38,045 nt of DNA from Setaria digitata (GCA_003640385.1 RCAB01000565.1:1-38045); one strand, 5' to 3'. Counted from the stretch's first letter, positions 1-13,549 are shown. Program-made: numbers and translations. The notes: generated by a model from the sequence alone, not told the origin.

Positions 1-37
1 AAAAAAAAAAGAAAAAGAAAAAAATGAAAATTCTTAG

Positions 38-3000
38 ATTTACGAGCAGACTCAAAAACTTGCTGAAATTAGAATGCATGCGACAACGGATGCTGCGTAC
101 GAGTGGGAATTGCGACGTTTGAAAAAACTTCAACTAATCCGAGTGAAACAGTTCAAGGAATCGATGCTTGATCGTTTGAAACGACAGAAATCACGTGGAA
201 AACATCTTAAGAAGACCCATGTTAGGGATGTTTTTCAGAATCATTCAAAATTTAATTCAAATATTTCAAAAATATAAGTTTTATCTAGCAGCATTTAAAA
301 AATCATAATTGAAATAGTTTTAACGCAGCGATAATGATGAGTAAGGAAAAAAAAAATTCCATGCTAGAATGATAATTTCTTAAATTATATTTTAAATTTG
401 AAATATTCAAGAAAATTGAAGAACGTACTATGTTCAAATCTATTACCTAAATAATCTTCTTCTCCATGTGGTCAATATTATCGTTAGCTTATACAAATAT
501 GTTTTTCTTCAGTCTAAGCTTATATTTTGAGTTGCCATTGATAAATAATAACATTNATAATCTTCTTCTCCATGTGGTCAATATTATCGTTAGCTTATAC
601 AAATATATTTTTCTTCAGTCTAAGCTTATATTTTGAGTTGCCATTGATAAATAATAACATTCTTCCTGTTAATTATGATTTGAACCTGAAACATAACGAT
701 TTTTATGTCATTTTCGAATATTTTCAGTGGACATTTTTTTTTTTTTTTGACTTCTTATTTTGAAAGTAATTATAGAGTACAACTGAAGACGAAGATAAGC
801 TAGAAGAAAAAATTGAAGAGTCGTTATCAGTAACAGGAGAGCAATCAGTAAAATCATTTCGGAACCGTAAATCGGATGAACTGTCCAGAGAAAATGTTGA
901 TGACACGGCATTGCGACAATTTGAAATGCTTGCAAAAATGAATGACAATAAGACAAAAGTTGACGAAAAAGTGAATGATGGAATATTTGTCTTTGATATG
1001 CAGGTAGTTAGCAAAATTCCGAATCTATCCAATTAATTAATTTCGTTTTTTTTTTCTTATTAATTGACCATTTTATAACTTGACTAATGATTAATTAATC
1101 TCCCTATTTTCGTTGTAAGCATTTCCGTTGTAAGTTTTTATTTCGTTGGCATCAGTTCAGAATTCTTTGGTAATTAAATTTCAGTTTTTGAACTGCTTAT
1201 TAATTGATTTATTTAGACCTTAGATTTCAAAAGTCCTACTTCAAATTTAATTTTGGCTTCAAAGCTAGTTAGCCATTTAATTTTTCGTCCCCGATTTATT
1301 GGAAATTTTAATTTTGCATTTTTTTTTTTGGATATGTGGAAAATAACATTTTTTTTGTTCCCTGAATTAGTGCATTATTATTTATGGTTATTAAAAGTGG
1401 TGTTAAATAATCATGAAAAGTAATATAGCAAATTCTTTTCTGTAATGAACCAATTTAATAATTTCAGCCACCGATTATTAGATATTTTTACTTTATAGTA
1501 ATTTTCATTGAACTTTTAGTCATTTTATTAATTACAATTAAAATCGCTGCAATTAAAAAAGAGCTCAATGTGATTTTGTAGATTTTATAATAGAATTAAA
1601 TCTAGACAGTATAAATTAAATTATGATCATAAAATTAAAATAGCACAACTTTTTATTTCTGTTTTTATCATGAATACAATTGATATAATCTTTGCAATGC
1701 AAAAGTTTATTGTTCAAAAAAAAAAAAACCGCTTATTTTTAACAATTTAAAATTTTCCTAAAGTTTTTTTATTTTTTATTTTTTTTTTCAACAGTTTTTT
1801 GGTGAAGCAGGCGAATGTACACTACGAAATCGAACTTTATCAGAACATACAAGTACCACAACAACGGATAATATTAAAAGGTACGATGAAGGAAGCATTG
1901 GATGTACGAGAATTTCATTGCCAAGGTATGCAGATGCTTACCATATCTACTTGATAATTAAAATGATATTTTAATCGGAAGTTAATTAAAAAAAAATTCA
2001 AATCCGGTAGAAAAAAAAAAACCCGTAGATTAATTATGAAGAAATGAATTGGTTCAAACCAAAAAAGAGCAAAAAAAAAAAAAAACGTTAAACTTATTTA
2101 TTATTTATAGCAAAATTTTGATGAGTTAATTTCTCAATAATTACTTGAAATGAATATATTTTAAATTTTGCCAAAATTTAAAACGCAAAATTAATTTTCG
2201 TATTTTGAATATGATATTGCTAAAGCATTTTGCGTTGCTTATTACAAATTTTTTTTTTTCTTTTTCTTTGATATTTTATCAATTGAAATGAAAATAGTAA
2301 TTTGTTGAGCGGGACAATTTTTTTGTTTTTGCAATTAATAAAAAATTTTAATACATATTATAGAATAATTTTTGTTAAGCGAACTTCCTTTAGACCATTT
2401 AAAACCAACTTTTTTTTTCTTTTAAATTTAAATATCTTTTTAACTTTTTAATAAAACCATCAAATTCATTATTAGTAAATTTTACTGTAACTACTTCTCA
2501 TGAATTAAAATATTAGATTTTTTCTGCCAAAAGGATTGAGTTAAAATGTCTAATTTTTTTCTTTAATTTTTTTTTTCTACCCAAAAAGTTAAATTATCAA
2601 ATGTCCTAATTAAGTGATCTTTTTCCTGCAAAATTTTTTAATATTTCTTCGAAATTATCATTTCATTTGCAGTATTGAAGCAAAAATATATTATTCCACT
2701 GAAAATCGAGCAAATAATAAGAAATCGTTTCCNCTACTGTAACTGCTTCTCATGAAGTTAAAATATTAGATTTTTTCTTCCGAAAGGATTGAGTTAAAAT
2801 GTCTAATTTTTTTCTTTAATTTTTTTTTTTTACCCAAAAAGTTAAATTATCAAATGTCCTAATTAAGTGATCTTTTTCCTGCAAAATTTTTTAATATTTC
2901 TTCGAAATTATCATTTCATTTGCAGTATTGAAGCAAAAATATATTATTCCACTGAAAATCGAGCAAATAATAAGAAATCGTTTCCGTTGTAAGTTTTTAT

Positions 3001-6000
3001 TTCGTTCAAGTAAATTTTGATATTAAAATTTTACCGTTGAGAGAAAATAAGAAATTAGGCTGATTTCAATCATTAAATTACTCAAAAAAATTATTGGCAA
3101 CAAAGAAAAAAATTTTGTATAAAAATTTTTCAAATCGATATTACTTTTGAAAAAGCAATCTGAGAACTGAAATTTTTAAAGCTACTGGTTTTGTCATATT
3201 ATTTTATTTTTTTTTCTTTGCTTTCTTTTATTGAAATCTTAACAAATTATAATTATACCTTTCATTAAGTTTTATCTTATTTTTTGCTTACTTTTATTAA
3301 AAGCTAAAACAAAAGAAAAATAAGTGAAAGAATATAAGCACAAACTGAAATTAAAATTTTTTGCATCAAATTTGTGCTTTTATTTTTTAATTCTTTCTTA
3401 ATCTTTTTTTTTTTTTTGTTAAAAGCTTTTCTATTTAGGAAGAAGTCAACCGGAATGATAGCATCTGAGTATCCATCGATACCGTATTTATATATATCAG
3501 CAAATGTTGCTAATATGCCAGAAGAAACAGCTCTTACTCCACTTATTGCCGATTTTTTTCAACAATTGCTGGAAACTTTACCGCAACATCTTCCGCAACA
3601 GGTATTCCAGAAAATCTGAAATGGATAATTAACTCGATTTCATGAAAAGATCTTATTTAAATTCACCTCCTATCTGAATTATGAATGCTAGAAAACAGTA
3701 AATTACAATTGATTTTTACTTTTTTTTTTTTTTTTTTTTTTTAGTAAATTGCATAATTTTCTTTTTTTTTTTTTTGAAATTAGGTTGAAAGTGAAAGCGA
3801 TACGTCTAGTATGGCTGATACAGAATCACTCTTAACGGGTATTGAATCGAAATTAATGATTAATATCTTATTATCAGTAATTATTCAATCAAGTGCGCTA
3901 CGCTTTGAAGCTCATCAACAGGTACTATCACCTTCTGCATCATAACATGAATGCATTCTTAACTTAATCTTAGCACGAAATGTGTAGTTATCTTATAAAT
4001 GGAGAAGTTTGTTCGTAATATAATAAAATATCTTAGTTAAATTTAATCAAACTTAAGATTATTAGATACAGTGAATAGCAGAAAAAAGTACTCACGGTAT
4101 TTGAAGTTTAGTATGTGAAAAAGAAAAAAAAAAAAACTTGATAAATAATTACAAAAGTTAGGCGAAAAATTCTGCTCAACAACATATACGAAATTATGCA
4201 AATATCAACTTATGAATGCAGANATTTTCTCCAAAAAAAAGAAAAAAAAAAACATTTATTAGATGCAGTGAATAGCAGAAAAAAGTACCTACGGTATTTG
4301 AAGTTTAGTATGTGAAAAAAAAAAAAAAAATTTGATAAATAATTACAAAAGTTAGGCGAAAAATTCTGCTCAACAACATATACGAAATTATGCAAATATC
4401 AACTTATGAATGCAGAAGATTTTGTAGTTTTTAAAAGAAAAACAAAAGTACAGTACTGCTAGGAAAACGTGACGAATTACAGTATCTCGTTTAAGAAGAT
4501 ATCTAGAAAAATTAGATGCTAATTTCAGAGAGCTGGTGCAATGGATCTTTTGCTGCGATTACCATCTTTAAAGCTTGTTGCTTCAGCTCATAATGATAGT
4601 ACTAGTTGTGGTTTGGATATTTCATTAAGCTTACGATCATTTTCCGTCTGTTTTTATAATCCTCATCAGGTTTTATTTAACTTTGTATCTGTTGCCAAAG
4701 AATAAGTAATTTTATAATTGATATGGCATTGCAGAAATGAAAAATGATAATAATTGATAAGCCAATTTGGTTTATCAGTGCACGAAAAATCTTTGACACG
4801 AATTCTCACATTGATGAAGGATGATATAATCATTATAATAATATAAATTAGGATTTTTTTTTTACCTTATAAAATCATGTACCATTGCTATCTCAGTATT
4901 TAAAATTACTCTAATTAATTCCGAAAACTTATCAGGCATTTTTGTCTCTTTTCCTTTTTTATTTTGCATTTTTTTTTTCCATTTTATTAATTTGCTTATA
5001 TGAAAATACAATTGACAAAATAATTAATTATATTTTGCTAGTTATTTGTATATAAAAGTGAAATAATTTAGTTAAAAATAAAGCTTTTTTAATTAAAGCC
5101 ATCACCATTGGATGCATTTGCGCTCACATTAGATAAAATAGCAGCTGGTATCTCACGTAAAAGTACACCACTACACAATAGATCACACGTAAAGGTATAT
5201 AATTTTATTAATTTTAATTTTTTTTTTTTTTTTTAATTACTGCAAATGATGAAACATAGCACTAAACTAAACATGCAATTGTTTTTATGATGCTTATGAA
5301 ATGAATGAATCGCACAGATTACTTGTGCAATTGATATTGGTCATGCAACTTTTACCTATGATATGCGAAAACTTTCGGAATTAATTGCTTTCCCGAGTCC
5401 ATGGTATCGTCGAAGGATTGCACAAAGCTTTTTATTGGGACAAGAACATTTTCCAAAAACTCCAAATACTGGAATTATTCCATCACCGTATCTCATTTCA
5501 ATTGCTTAATTAATCTAATTGACTGACTACTGTTGCCTTTTTTTTTCAATAAATTCAATTTCGCAAATTTTAATTATAATTTGAAAAGCAATCATATATA
5601 TTTGCAAAAAAAAAAAAAATGCATTTTTTCACATTTAAAATTTTTGTTGCTTCAATTTTGTTATCACTGCTGATTGCATAGAATTTGTGTAGGAATAAGA
5701 AGTGCTCGTTAGGTTAAAAAAAAAAAAAAATAAAAAGTACTTATGTATCATATTAATGATAAAATAATTGAAATTTCGAATAAAAATTTTATCATTTTAA
5801 AATTTAAAATATTGCTTTTTTCATAGATAGAAATTTCTCAAATTTGTTTCAAAATTTTATAAAACATCTACCATCTTTTTATTTCTTCCTTTTTCTTTCT
5901 TACTTTTTTTTTTTTTGAAATTATTGCATCACTTCTGAATGAACCGATAATTCTCTTTATTTTGATAATTACCGATAAATTTGAAATTTGATTATAGCTC

Positions 6001-9000
6001 GAAACGAACGAAGAAATTAGTTGAAAAACCAACACTTGATGCATCAGTACAAGTTAACTGGGAAGCATTTAAGGCTAAAATTCAAATGTCCAGTGCAATG
6101 GGTGAAACAAATTGGACAATTAATAAAATTTCTACAAAAGTTATGCTTTCTGTTAGTTTTTAAACAAGTGCTAATAAATTTACAGAAAAAAAAAAAGCGT
6201 TGCTCTAAATTGCTTCTTTTATTTTTTATTTTTCCTGTTTTTTTTTTTTTTTTTTTTTTTGTTTTTAACAAAGTGTTATAGAATCGACTCGTTTATTAGT
6301 TAATAGTGAAAGCGAATGATAGATTTATGGATTAAAATTTGTTCTTTTTCTTTTTTATCAATGCTAAAAGCTAATAATAGTATTGTTAATTTCTCAACTT
6401 TAAGTGACACTGAATTAAAACATTAATTAGCAATCGTGATCACTGGACAAATAGTAGCAAAGCGGAAATCCGTAGCTCCGATTTGAATTAATTAATTGAA
6501 TTTAGAATCAGGATTATTTGTGCCGTGAAATGGAATTTGTTTCAAGCTGCTATCCAGTTTTATTTTAATTAATGAAAAAAGACAAAAAAAAAAAAAGAAT
6601 CACCCTTCCCTCTCTACCTTCCTTAGTTAATTTATGAAACTTTAATCCAAAAGATAAAAAAAAAATTCTGCTAATTTGATTCCAATTTAACAGCTTCAAC
6701 CATTCGTCGAGCGACGATTTGGCATCAATTTTGTCATGTCATTTTTCGATCAACAAGCACAAGGTGGTGCCATTTCCGGTTCATTACAACTCTCCAATAC
6801 AACTTTTGATTTCAGTTGGGTCTCACTTCATAATGTACGTTTTATTATATCACTCACTTTAATAACAACAATTAATTTTACAAAATATCAAAATAACTTG
6901 AAGCAGTCGAGATAAAGTACTAAATAATTATCAAAGATTACTGTATGCCAAGTATTAAGTGATTTTTAATTGTTACTGTAAAATCCAGTAACAGCAAAAT
7001 ATTACAGTATCCCGCGATCGATACATTAAATGTTAACAGTAACGAAAAAAAAAAATTGTCTAATACCAAGGAAATGTTAAAAAATCATAAAATATTACTT
7101 CGATGTGAATTAATCATCAAATAATACTACTGTAAAATCGAACAATCAGTAGCCATATTGTAGAAACGAATGAATATTCGATATTCTTATACGATTGAAT
7201 GTTTAAAAGATATTACTGTCAATAAGTAACAAGCATTAATAAATATTATTATAACTTTTTCACTTTGTTTACAATTTTTTTTTTTTTTATNTTCGATGTG
7301 AATTAATCATCAAATAATACTACTGTAAAATCGAACAATCAGTAGCCATATTGTAGAAACGAATGAATATTCGATATTCTTATACGATTGAATGTTTAAA
7401 AGATATTACTGTCAATAAGTAACAAATAAGCATTAATAAATATTATTATAACTTTTTCACTTTGTTTACAATTTTTTTTTTTTTTATTTTTAGAAACCTA
7501 CGACATTTTCATCAGCAATAAATATCTCAGAATTAGAAATCAGGCTAACCTGGATGGGTCGCGTAGTTATTGTTGCATTATTCGAGTTGCCGTCTCTTTT
7601 ACTTTGCGATGACTGGAGTTTGCAAAATGATCATGACGGAAAGGTATTCCAAATTTTATACAAAAAATGTTTTTTTTTTTTTGATGATTTTCAAAAATTA
7701 AATTATTAAAAAAATTACATATTATTTTTTTACTATTAGCTTGAAATTTATTTAAACAATAAATAGCCGATAGTAAGCATAAAAATTTATTCCCAAAAAG
7801 CAGTCTCCTTGTTTAATTTTCTCTCATAAAAGTTAATGTTTAAAATTTTCTTCTTTTTTTTTATTTATTTCAAGAATTTGTCATTTGAATTGTTTTCTAA
7901 TGATTTCAGTAAAATTCACATTACTAAATAATAAAATATTTTATATCAATGATACGATATATTTAATATAGCCAAGATTGTGTTGAATTTTAAAATTTAA
8001 TTAACAATAGTCAGAAATAATTATCTGATGGCTTTTGACATCTCCTTCAACTTTTGAGCAACAAAAGAAGACATATTTCTGCATTAAAAATACTGATAGA
8101 TATATAATAAATAGAAAGAGAAAAAAACTTGCATTAAAATTAAAAAAAAAAAAAATTGAATTGCCACAAAATCTTCAACAAATTTTATAGGTGAAGGATG
8201 CAATTATAGTACTTAATGGCATTTTGAAATATTCCAAACTACAAGCAATTATCACCAAAGTTACATTAAATAGCATTGATAGCATCATCCAAAAACTAAG
8301 CGTTTTCTTTAAAGTTTCTTCTTCTTTTATTACATATATAATTTACAATTTTATTTTGTGCATCATTTTTTTTTTCTTTTTTTTCCAGAAACTAAAAAGT
8401 AGTTTGAAGCTACTAATAATGCCTAGAAAAGAAACATGTTTAAGTGTAAATTTTTGGGTTGATTAAACGTAGAATTCACGTTGAACAACAACTTATCATC
8501 TCTCGCCATCATTCTACATCATTCGACTTATCACAATAAAATGCATATGGGAATAAATTATGTGAAAGTGTACTGAGTAATATTATTTCAAATAATATTA
8601 AAATTTTGATAAACATGAAAGAGAAATGAATTCAGGAACAAATACAAGATAGCCGAATGTTACTCAATCTAACAAATCAGATGCCTTTATCAGTGAACAA
8701 AAATGAGAATAAATTAGCAAAAATGTTCCATTGGGCGACAATTTTGGATTTAATTACCGATATACAAATGAAAAGTCGTTCATTTCCGATGCCTAATGCA
8801 ACAAATGGAAGAACGATTATTACCGGTCGATTTAATTTTTCCGGACAGCAAGCATCATTGGTTTTAATGGAGGGTGAGATTACCGCAAATCGGTTCGCTA
8901 CTTTATTAATTTATTAATATTTTCACTAAACTTGTGTAATAACAGCGAATTAATTGATTGGCGAATGAGCGAATTAGATTTTGTCAGCTAAATTAATTAG

Positions 9001-12000
9001 CTACACTTATTAGAAGTGAGAATATTGAAGTAATAAAATTTAAATTTTTTTTTGGTAATTTTACATGATCAACGAAACTTTTTCCAAAAATACTTAAAAA
9101 CTTAAAATTTTTCTTTTTTTTCTTTTTCTTTTTTTTTTCTTTTTCTTTTTCTTTTTCCTCTTTTTTCTTTATTTTATTTCTTTATTTTTTTATTCTTTTT
9201 CCCTTATATTTTTAATAAGAAATTTCACTTTATTTATTGTTTAATTTAATAATTTAATTGTATTCTACTAAATTTCTCAAAATTTTATAAAAAATATTTA
9301 ATACTAGATTTTTATCTGCAAATAAAAAATTCTGCACTTAAAAATCATCGTAAAATTGAAACAATAAACATGTACATCACAAAAAAAATAAATAAATAAA
9401 TAAATGCCAGTAATTGTGTATATTAAGATTTTAGTATATCATATATACGAATTCAGATATTTCATAGCTAATTAAATTTTTCACCACAAAGAAGCAATTC
9501 CAATTTGGATTTCAAAGTTAAAAAATTATATATATGTATATATATATAATTATATATACGACTATAATTTCAGTATATTTAATATGGTAAAAAAAAATAA
9601 AATGTTTTTGCTGTTAGGGTCCTTTGCAATCGAGTTGAAATACAATAATAAAAAAATAAAAAAATTTCAATAAAAGTAAAATTTTAATCTCAAAGTCATT
9701 TTCTTTCACCGTTGCATGTATGTGTATTTATTACAGCTTAGAATTCTCCAGCAAGCAATTCTAAGAAAGCTCAATTCCGAATTCAAATATTTCATAGCTA
9801 ATTAAATTCCAATTTTGATTTCAAAGTTAGAAAGAAAGAAATAGATTTTTTTTTTCTTCCCATAAATAGAAAATTCCATTCTGAATTTCAAATTTATTGA
9901 TACAATTAAGCAACTCCGCATGGAGTTGTAAATTTTGAGAGAAAAAGAAGAAAGGGAAGACCAAATTTAATTACCATAATAAACTCTCTTATTGTCAGAT
10001 AATTTTACCGGTTATGTTAGTCATTTCCAGCTGGGCTCTTTTCTATCTCAATCAGCCAATGTTAATTTTTTCAAATGCTGCGCAATATACATTTCTTGAT
10101 GAAAACCAAACCATTGGCATTGATTTAACGGAAAAATTATTGCTAAAATTGAATGGCCCAGGAAAAGATTCGAATAAATTGAGTGAAAATAATTGGACAA
10201 GTGCCATTTGTAAAGTTGAGGTATGACTTTTTCTTTTCTGTAATCTTGAAAGAAATTAGAAATAAAATATAAAAAATGTATAAATAGATTTATATCCGAA
10301 CTGATAAGAAAAAAAATTTTTTTTTTTCGAAATNTATATATATTTCCAGCTGGGCTCTTTTCTATCTCAATAAGCCAATGTTAATTTTTTCAAATGCTGC
10401 GCAATATACATTTCTTGATGAAAACCAAACCATTGGCATTGATTTAACGGAAAAATTATTGCTAAAATTGAATGGCCCAGGAAAAGATTCGAATAAATTG
10501 AGTGAAAATAATTGGACAAGTGCCATTTGTAAAGTTGAGGTATGACTTTTTCTTTTCTGTAATCTTGAAAGAAATTAGAAATAAAATATAAAAAATGTAT
10601 AAATAGATTTATATCCGAACTGATAAGAAAAAAAATTTTTTTTTTTCGAAATCGGTGAGAGGATTTAAAAAAAAAAAGCATATTTTGGAATATATGAAAT
10701 AATCATGCAGTTGTTTTACTTAGTATTAGGAATTTTGAGACATAATCACTGATGCATGTTCGAATGAAGCCAAACATACAGAATTATACTCTTAATTAAT
10801 TATATGCAGACCAAAATTCACCTCTTCTTGCCTTCATAGCGTAATAAAGACCAAACTTGGCCAAAAGATGGAACAATTCGAGAGTGCCTAAAATTGTGCA
10901 TAAATGAGCCATTAACTGAGCTCTTTTCACCAATGCAAGATTCAACCAAACCAATAGTTCTCGAACTATTCGAGTATTTTTTTTTTTGTTTTTGTTTTTT
11001 TTTTTGGATTTTATAATTGCAGTTTTGAAACGATAAGCTGATAATTTGAAATTTGACATCTGATAATGATTTCATGAAATTAATCTGATTTATGAAATAT
11101 TTTTCTAATTACAAGCTTAGGAATCCTATATGAAAATTTATCACTTATCAAAAACTAGCGTCGATAATTTCTTCCTCTCCTAGTTTCGAAATTCATCTTT
11201 TTTAGACTACCGGAAATGGATTCCGTTTTTACGAGCAATCAAAGAACACCAATAAATTGCGAAAAACTACGAGATATCAAATCTGAGGTCCATTTTCTTA
11301 AATTCCTTTTTCAAATGATGCGAGCAATGAGTTTCGTATTCAATTGATTAAAATTGAATTTTCACAAAATCACTATTTGAATTAAAAATTTTACTCCAAT
11401 AATTTACTCATTCGATGAAGTTTTCCTGTTACTCGAACTTTTGGTGAGCATATATTCGGCGAAGATGGATGTATTTTTTTTAAGAAGATCTTGTATTGTT
11501 TATTGCTTTTGGTCTTTCGGTATTTTGATCTTTAGTTTATTTTAGAATTATTTTAACAATAAGAAAAGCAATTCATACCGACCTGTTGAATGGATTAAGA
11601 AAAAAAAAGAAAAAGAAAAATTAGGGAAATGAAATTTTACAATTTTTGCTACATTTTCTTTCAACATGAATAAACTTATCGAACAATTTCGAAACGAAAA
11701 ATAAATCTGTCTAACCAAAGTTAGATGAAAATAACCTAGAAAAGAAAAAAATGCTCATTTAGGTATTGTGTAGTGTCATATGCGATTTTCATTATCCGTT
11801 TGGTGTGCAAACGGATCTTACTACACAAATTAACTTTCTTCCGGAATTGCTCCGCTCCTATCTTATCGAACAGGTTTCGTTACATTCCCCTATATCAGTT
11901 ATCTATCACCCCACCTAAAAGATAAATCAAAAAATAATGAAAAAAAAAAGAAAAAGCAACCGAAATTCTGAAAATTTTAAGCTATGAGGCAAACAAATTC

Positions 12001-12998
12001 ATATAATTACAGGATAAAGAAGTACAAAAAGGGCCAGAAATATCATCCACTGATAAGCAAGAACAGGTAGAAAAAAGTAAAGATAAAAGACATTACATTT
12101 GTAAGGAGTGGAAAGTAGATCCAAAAATACGATTCATTGACAAGGTTAAATGGGATCCACCAGTTATTGATGAAATTCTGCGCAAACTGCAAGTACGCCT
12201 AAAATTCCACATGAATGATTTAAAGTATTCAATTTTATGAGTAATCACATAATGAAAGATACTTAAGCAAACTTACGTCCCCTCTTCCTTAGGAATCAAT
12301 TAGTCTTAACCAGTCTTACTCAGTTAGTCTTAGATAGTTAAGCTATTTACGATAACCGATCATTGCAATTATATGAGATGATATTAAGAAATTTCTTTAC
12401 TCAGGCTAAACAAGCATACAGAAAAATCATACTGAAAATTTCCACCACTGAATGTTGTATGTTCGCACTATAAATTTCTTTTCCTCATAAAACNGCTTAG
12501 GAATCAATTAGTCTTAACCAGTCTTACTCAGTTAGTCTTAGATAGGTAAGCTATTTACGATAACCGATCATTGCAATTATATGAGATGATATTAAGAAAT
12601 TTCTTTACTCAGGCTAAACAAGCATACAGAAAAATCATACTGAAAATTTCCACCACTGAATGTTGTATGTTCGCACTATAAATTTCTTTTCCTCATAAAA
12701 CTTAAAATTTTCAAAATGCAACATCCAAAAGTGGAAGATTGATGAATGAAGAACATTAGAATATATTCATCATAATAAGTGGGAAGAGATAAAAAGAAAA
12801 ATCATTAGTAACTCTACTAGTAAAAGTAAAACTTTCCTTCTCTTTAAGATATTCGATCATCGGAATACCATACCAAAAGTTATACAACGGCATATATTGG
12901 ATCAGTGCGATATATTCGCATCAAAAGTTCTTTTCCCAGTTGTGAAAATTGCAAAAAAAGCTTCAATAGAAAGTGACCCAGCATCTGGTCATCCTTAA
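38..12998 (+). CDS. lpd-3: 3' part of a BLTP1/KIAA1109/Tweek/LPD-3 bridge-like lipid transfer protein gene (20 exons, 5' end outside the window)
   Basis: Exons read at 38-220, 776-1003, 1795-1925, 3439-3601, 3784-3921, 4529-4669, 5099-5194, 5318-5487, 5998-6151, 6694-6834, 7494-7643, 8191-8313, 8389-8445, 8636-8873, 10021-10220, 10840-10973, 11206-11287, 11763-11873, 12013-12192 and 12849-12998. All junctions are GT-AG and phase-compatible, giving 989 residues and a TAA stop. The identity rests on remembered resemblance to the C-terminal region of human BLTP1: the pattern around YDMRKLSELIAFPSPWYRRR, the block around LTWMGRVVIVALFELPS, SSWALFYLNQP (human has WALFHLKEP), and DHRNTIPKVIQR near the end (human HARTTIPKWLQR). 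The family forms a long hydrophobic groove that moves phospholipids between membranes at ER contact sites; C. elegans LPD-3 and fly Tweek are members. The first exon encodes a basic, charged helix-like stretch and the second a Ser/Glu-rich linker. Donors at 220 and 8445 are the least certain. An alternative 3' end is listed separately. Confidence 0.88.
451..661. repeat. Direct duplication around N at 556 (assembly junction)
   Basis: Copies 451-555 and 557-661 are nearly identical (one visible difference). Probably two contig ends that overlap but were joined with an N. Confidence 0.8.
2482..2985. repeat. Direct duplication around N at 2733 (assembly junction)
   Basis: Copies of about 250 bp, 2482-2732 and 2734-2985, have several single-base differences. 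It lies within an intron of the BLTP1-like gene. Confidence 0.8.
4061..4416. repeat. Direct duplication around N at 4223 (assembly junction)
   Basis: Copies about 4061-4222 and 4258-4416 differ by a few bases and A-tract length. It is intronic in the BLTP1-like gene. Confidence 0.8.
7099..7487. repeat. Direct duplication around N at 7291 (assembly junction)
   Basis: Copies 7099-7290 and 7292-7487 are near identical, with a 4 bp length difference in AACAAATAAGC against AACAAGC. It is intronic. Confidence 0.8.
10024..10652 (+). repeat. Direct duplication around N at 10334 that copies a BLTP1 exon
   Basis: Copies 10024-10333 and 10343-10652 (offset 319) include nearly all of the exon 10021-10220. 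The second copy lacks the acceptor TTATGTTAG and the first bases, and differs at 10372 (AAG, Lys) from 10053 (CAG, Gln). It should be annotated as one exon, not two. Confidence 0.85.
12288..12701. repeat. Direct duplication around N at 12494 (assembly junction)
   Basis: Copies 12288-12493 and 12496-12701 are nearly identical and lie in the last intron upstream of the final BLTP1 exon. Confidence 0.8.
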
Positions 12999-13025
12999 TC
13001 AGAAATAACAGTGAATGTGTTAAAG

Positions 13026-13031
13026 AATAAA
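13026..13031 (+). terminator. Proximal polyadenylation signal (AATAAA) of the BLTP1-like gene
   Basis: AATAAA lies 28 nt after the TAA stop at 12996-12998 and is followed by a long T tract. It would end a transcript that does not splice to the downstream exons. Confidence 0.4.
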
Positions 13032-13086
13032 TTTTTTTTTTTTTTTTTTTTCAGTTTATTTCCTTTTCTTTTTTTCATATGCAAAG

Positions 13087-13463
13087 TGAAGCAGCCAAAA
13101 CCACATACAGAACCTGGTAAAAATTTAAAAGATCATGTGTTAGATCCTGAAATAAACATATGACGACAAGGAAAACGATCAAAAAACCGTCTAATTTTAA
13201 CAAAATATGTTCTGGAAATTAAAACTAATTAGATTAGATATGTTTCAAATTATGCAACTACAATCAAATAATTAGCAAAGTCATTTCAAATAATTTTAGA
13301 ACGATTTTTGGAAGGTACCTTCAGAATTGCTGACAGTAAAACATATAAAATACGATGGATAGACTTGGAACTTAGTCTAACAGTAGGACCCCGACTTACT
13401 CAAACTTCCGTTAGTCAACAAACAACAAATATCCCAAACTCAGCAAATATTAACAGATATTGA
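13087..13463 (+). CDS. lpd-3: Alternative or true last two exons of the BLTP1-like gene
   Basis: A 30 bp exon (13087-13116) and a terminal exon (13300-13463, TGA stop) have coding-like composition and fit the phase of the upstream gene exactly. If the preceding exon uses the GT at 12988 (phase 1) instead of running to the stop at 12998, the frame passes through KQPKPHTEP and then RFLEGTFRIADSK, KIRWIDLELSLTVGPRL and a Gln/Thr/Asn-rich tail. The terminal exon begins after ATTTTAG. A canonical AATAAA follows 28 nt after this stop (13491-13496). The donor at 12988 (GTCATC) is weak and the acceptor at 13085-13086 (CAAAG) is not the nematode consensus, so another donor in the same phase (for example at the GT after 12970) is possible. 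The total would become about 1,050 residues in this window. Confidence 0.6.
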
Positions 13464-13490
13464 ATATTGACCATCTTTTTTTGTATCATC

Positions 13491-13496
13491 AATAAA
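13491..13496 (+). terminator. Distal polyadenylation signal (AATAAA) of the BLTP1-like gene
   Basis: AATAAA lies 28 nt after the TGA at 13461-13463 that closes the candidate distal terminal exon. The same stop-to-signal distance is seen for the proximal end, and the site supports a real transcript end here. Confidence 0.5.
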
Positions 13497-13543
13497 AAAT
13501 TGGTTGTGTGAAAAAAGCCACTGTTTACTGTGTCTGAGATATA

Positions 13544-13549
13544 TTTATT
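13544..13549 (-). terminator. Candidate polyadenylation signal of exos-7
   Basis: AATAAA on the - strand (TTTATT on +), about 145 nt downstream of the exos-7 stop. It lies only about 50 bp from the distal + strand signal of the convergent gene. Confidence 0.35.

Noticed and set aside
572..763. 63-codon + frame near the N at 556
   Set aside because: It sits in a duplicated contig-end segment within a BLTP1 intron and ends in a T-tract poly-Phe run.
5981..6281. Overlapping frames at the ninth BLTP1 exon
   Set aside because: The real exon is 5998-6151. The other frames are shadows extended by flanking A/T tracts.
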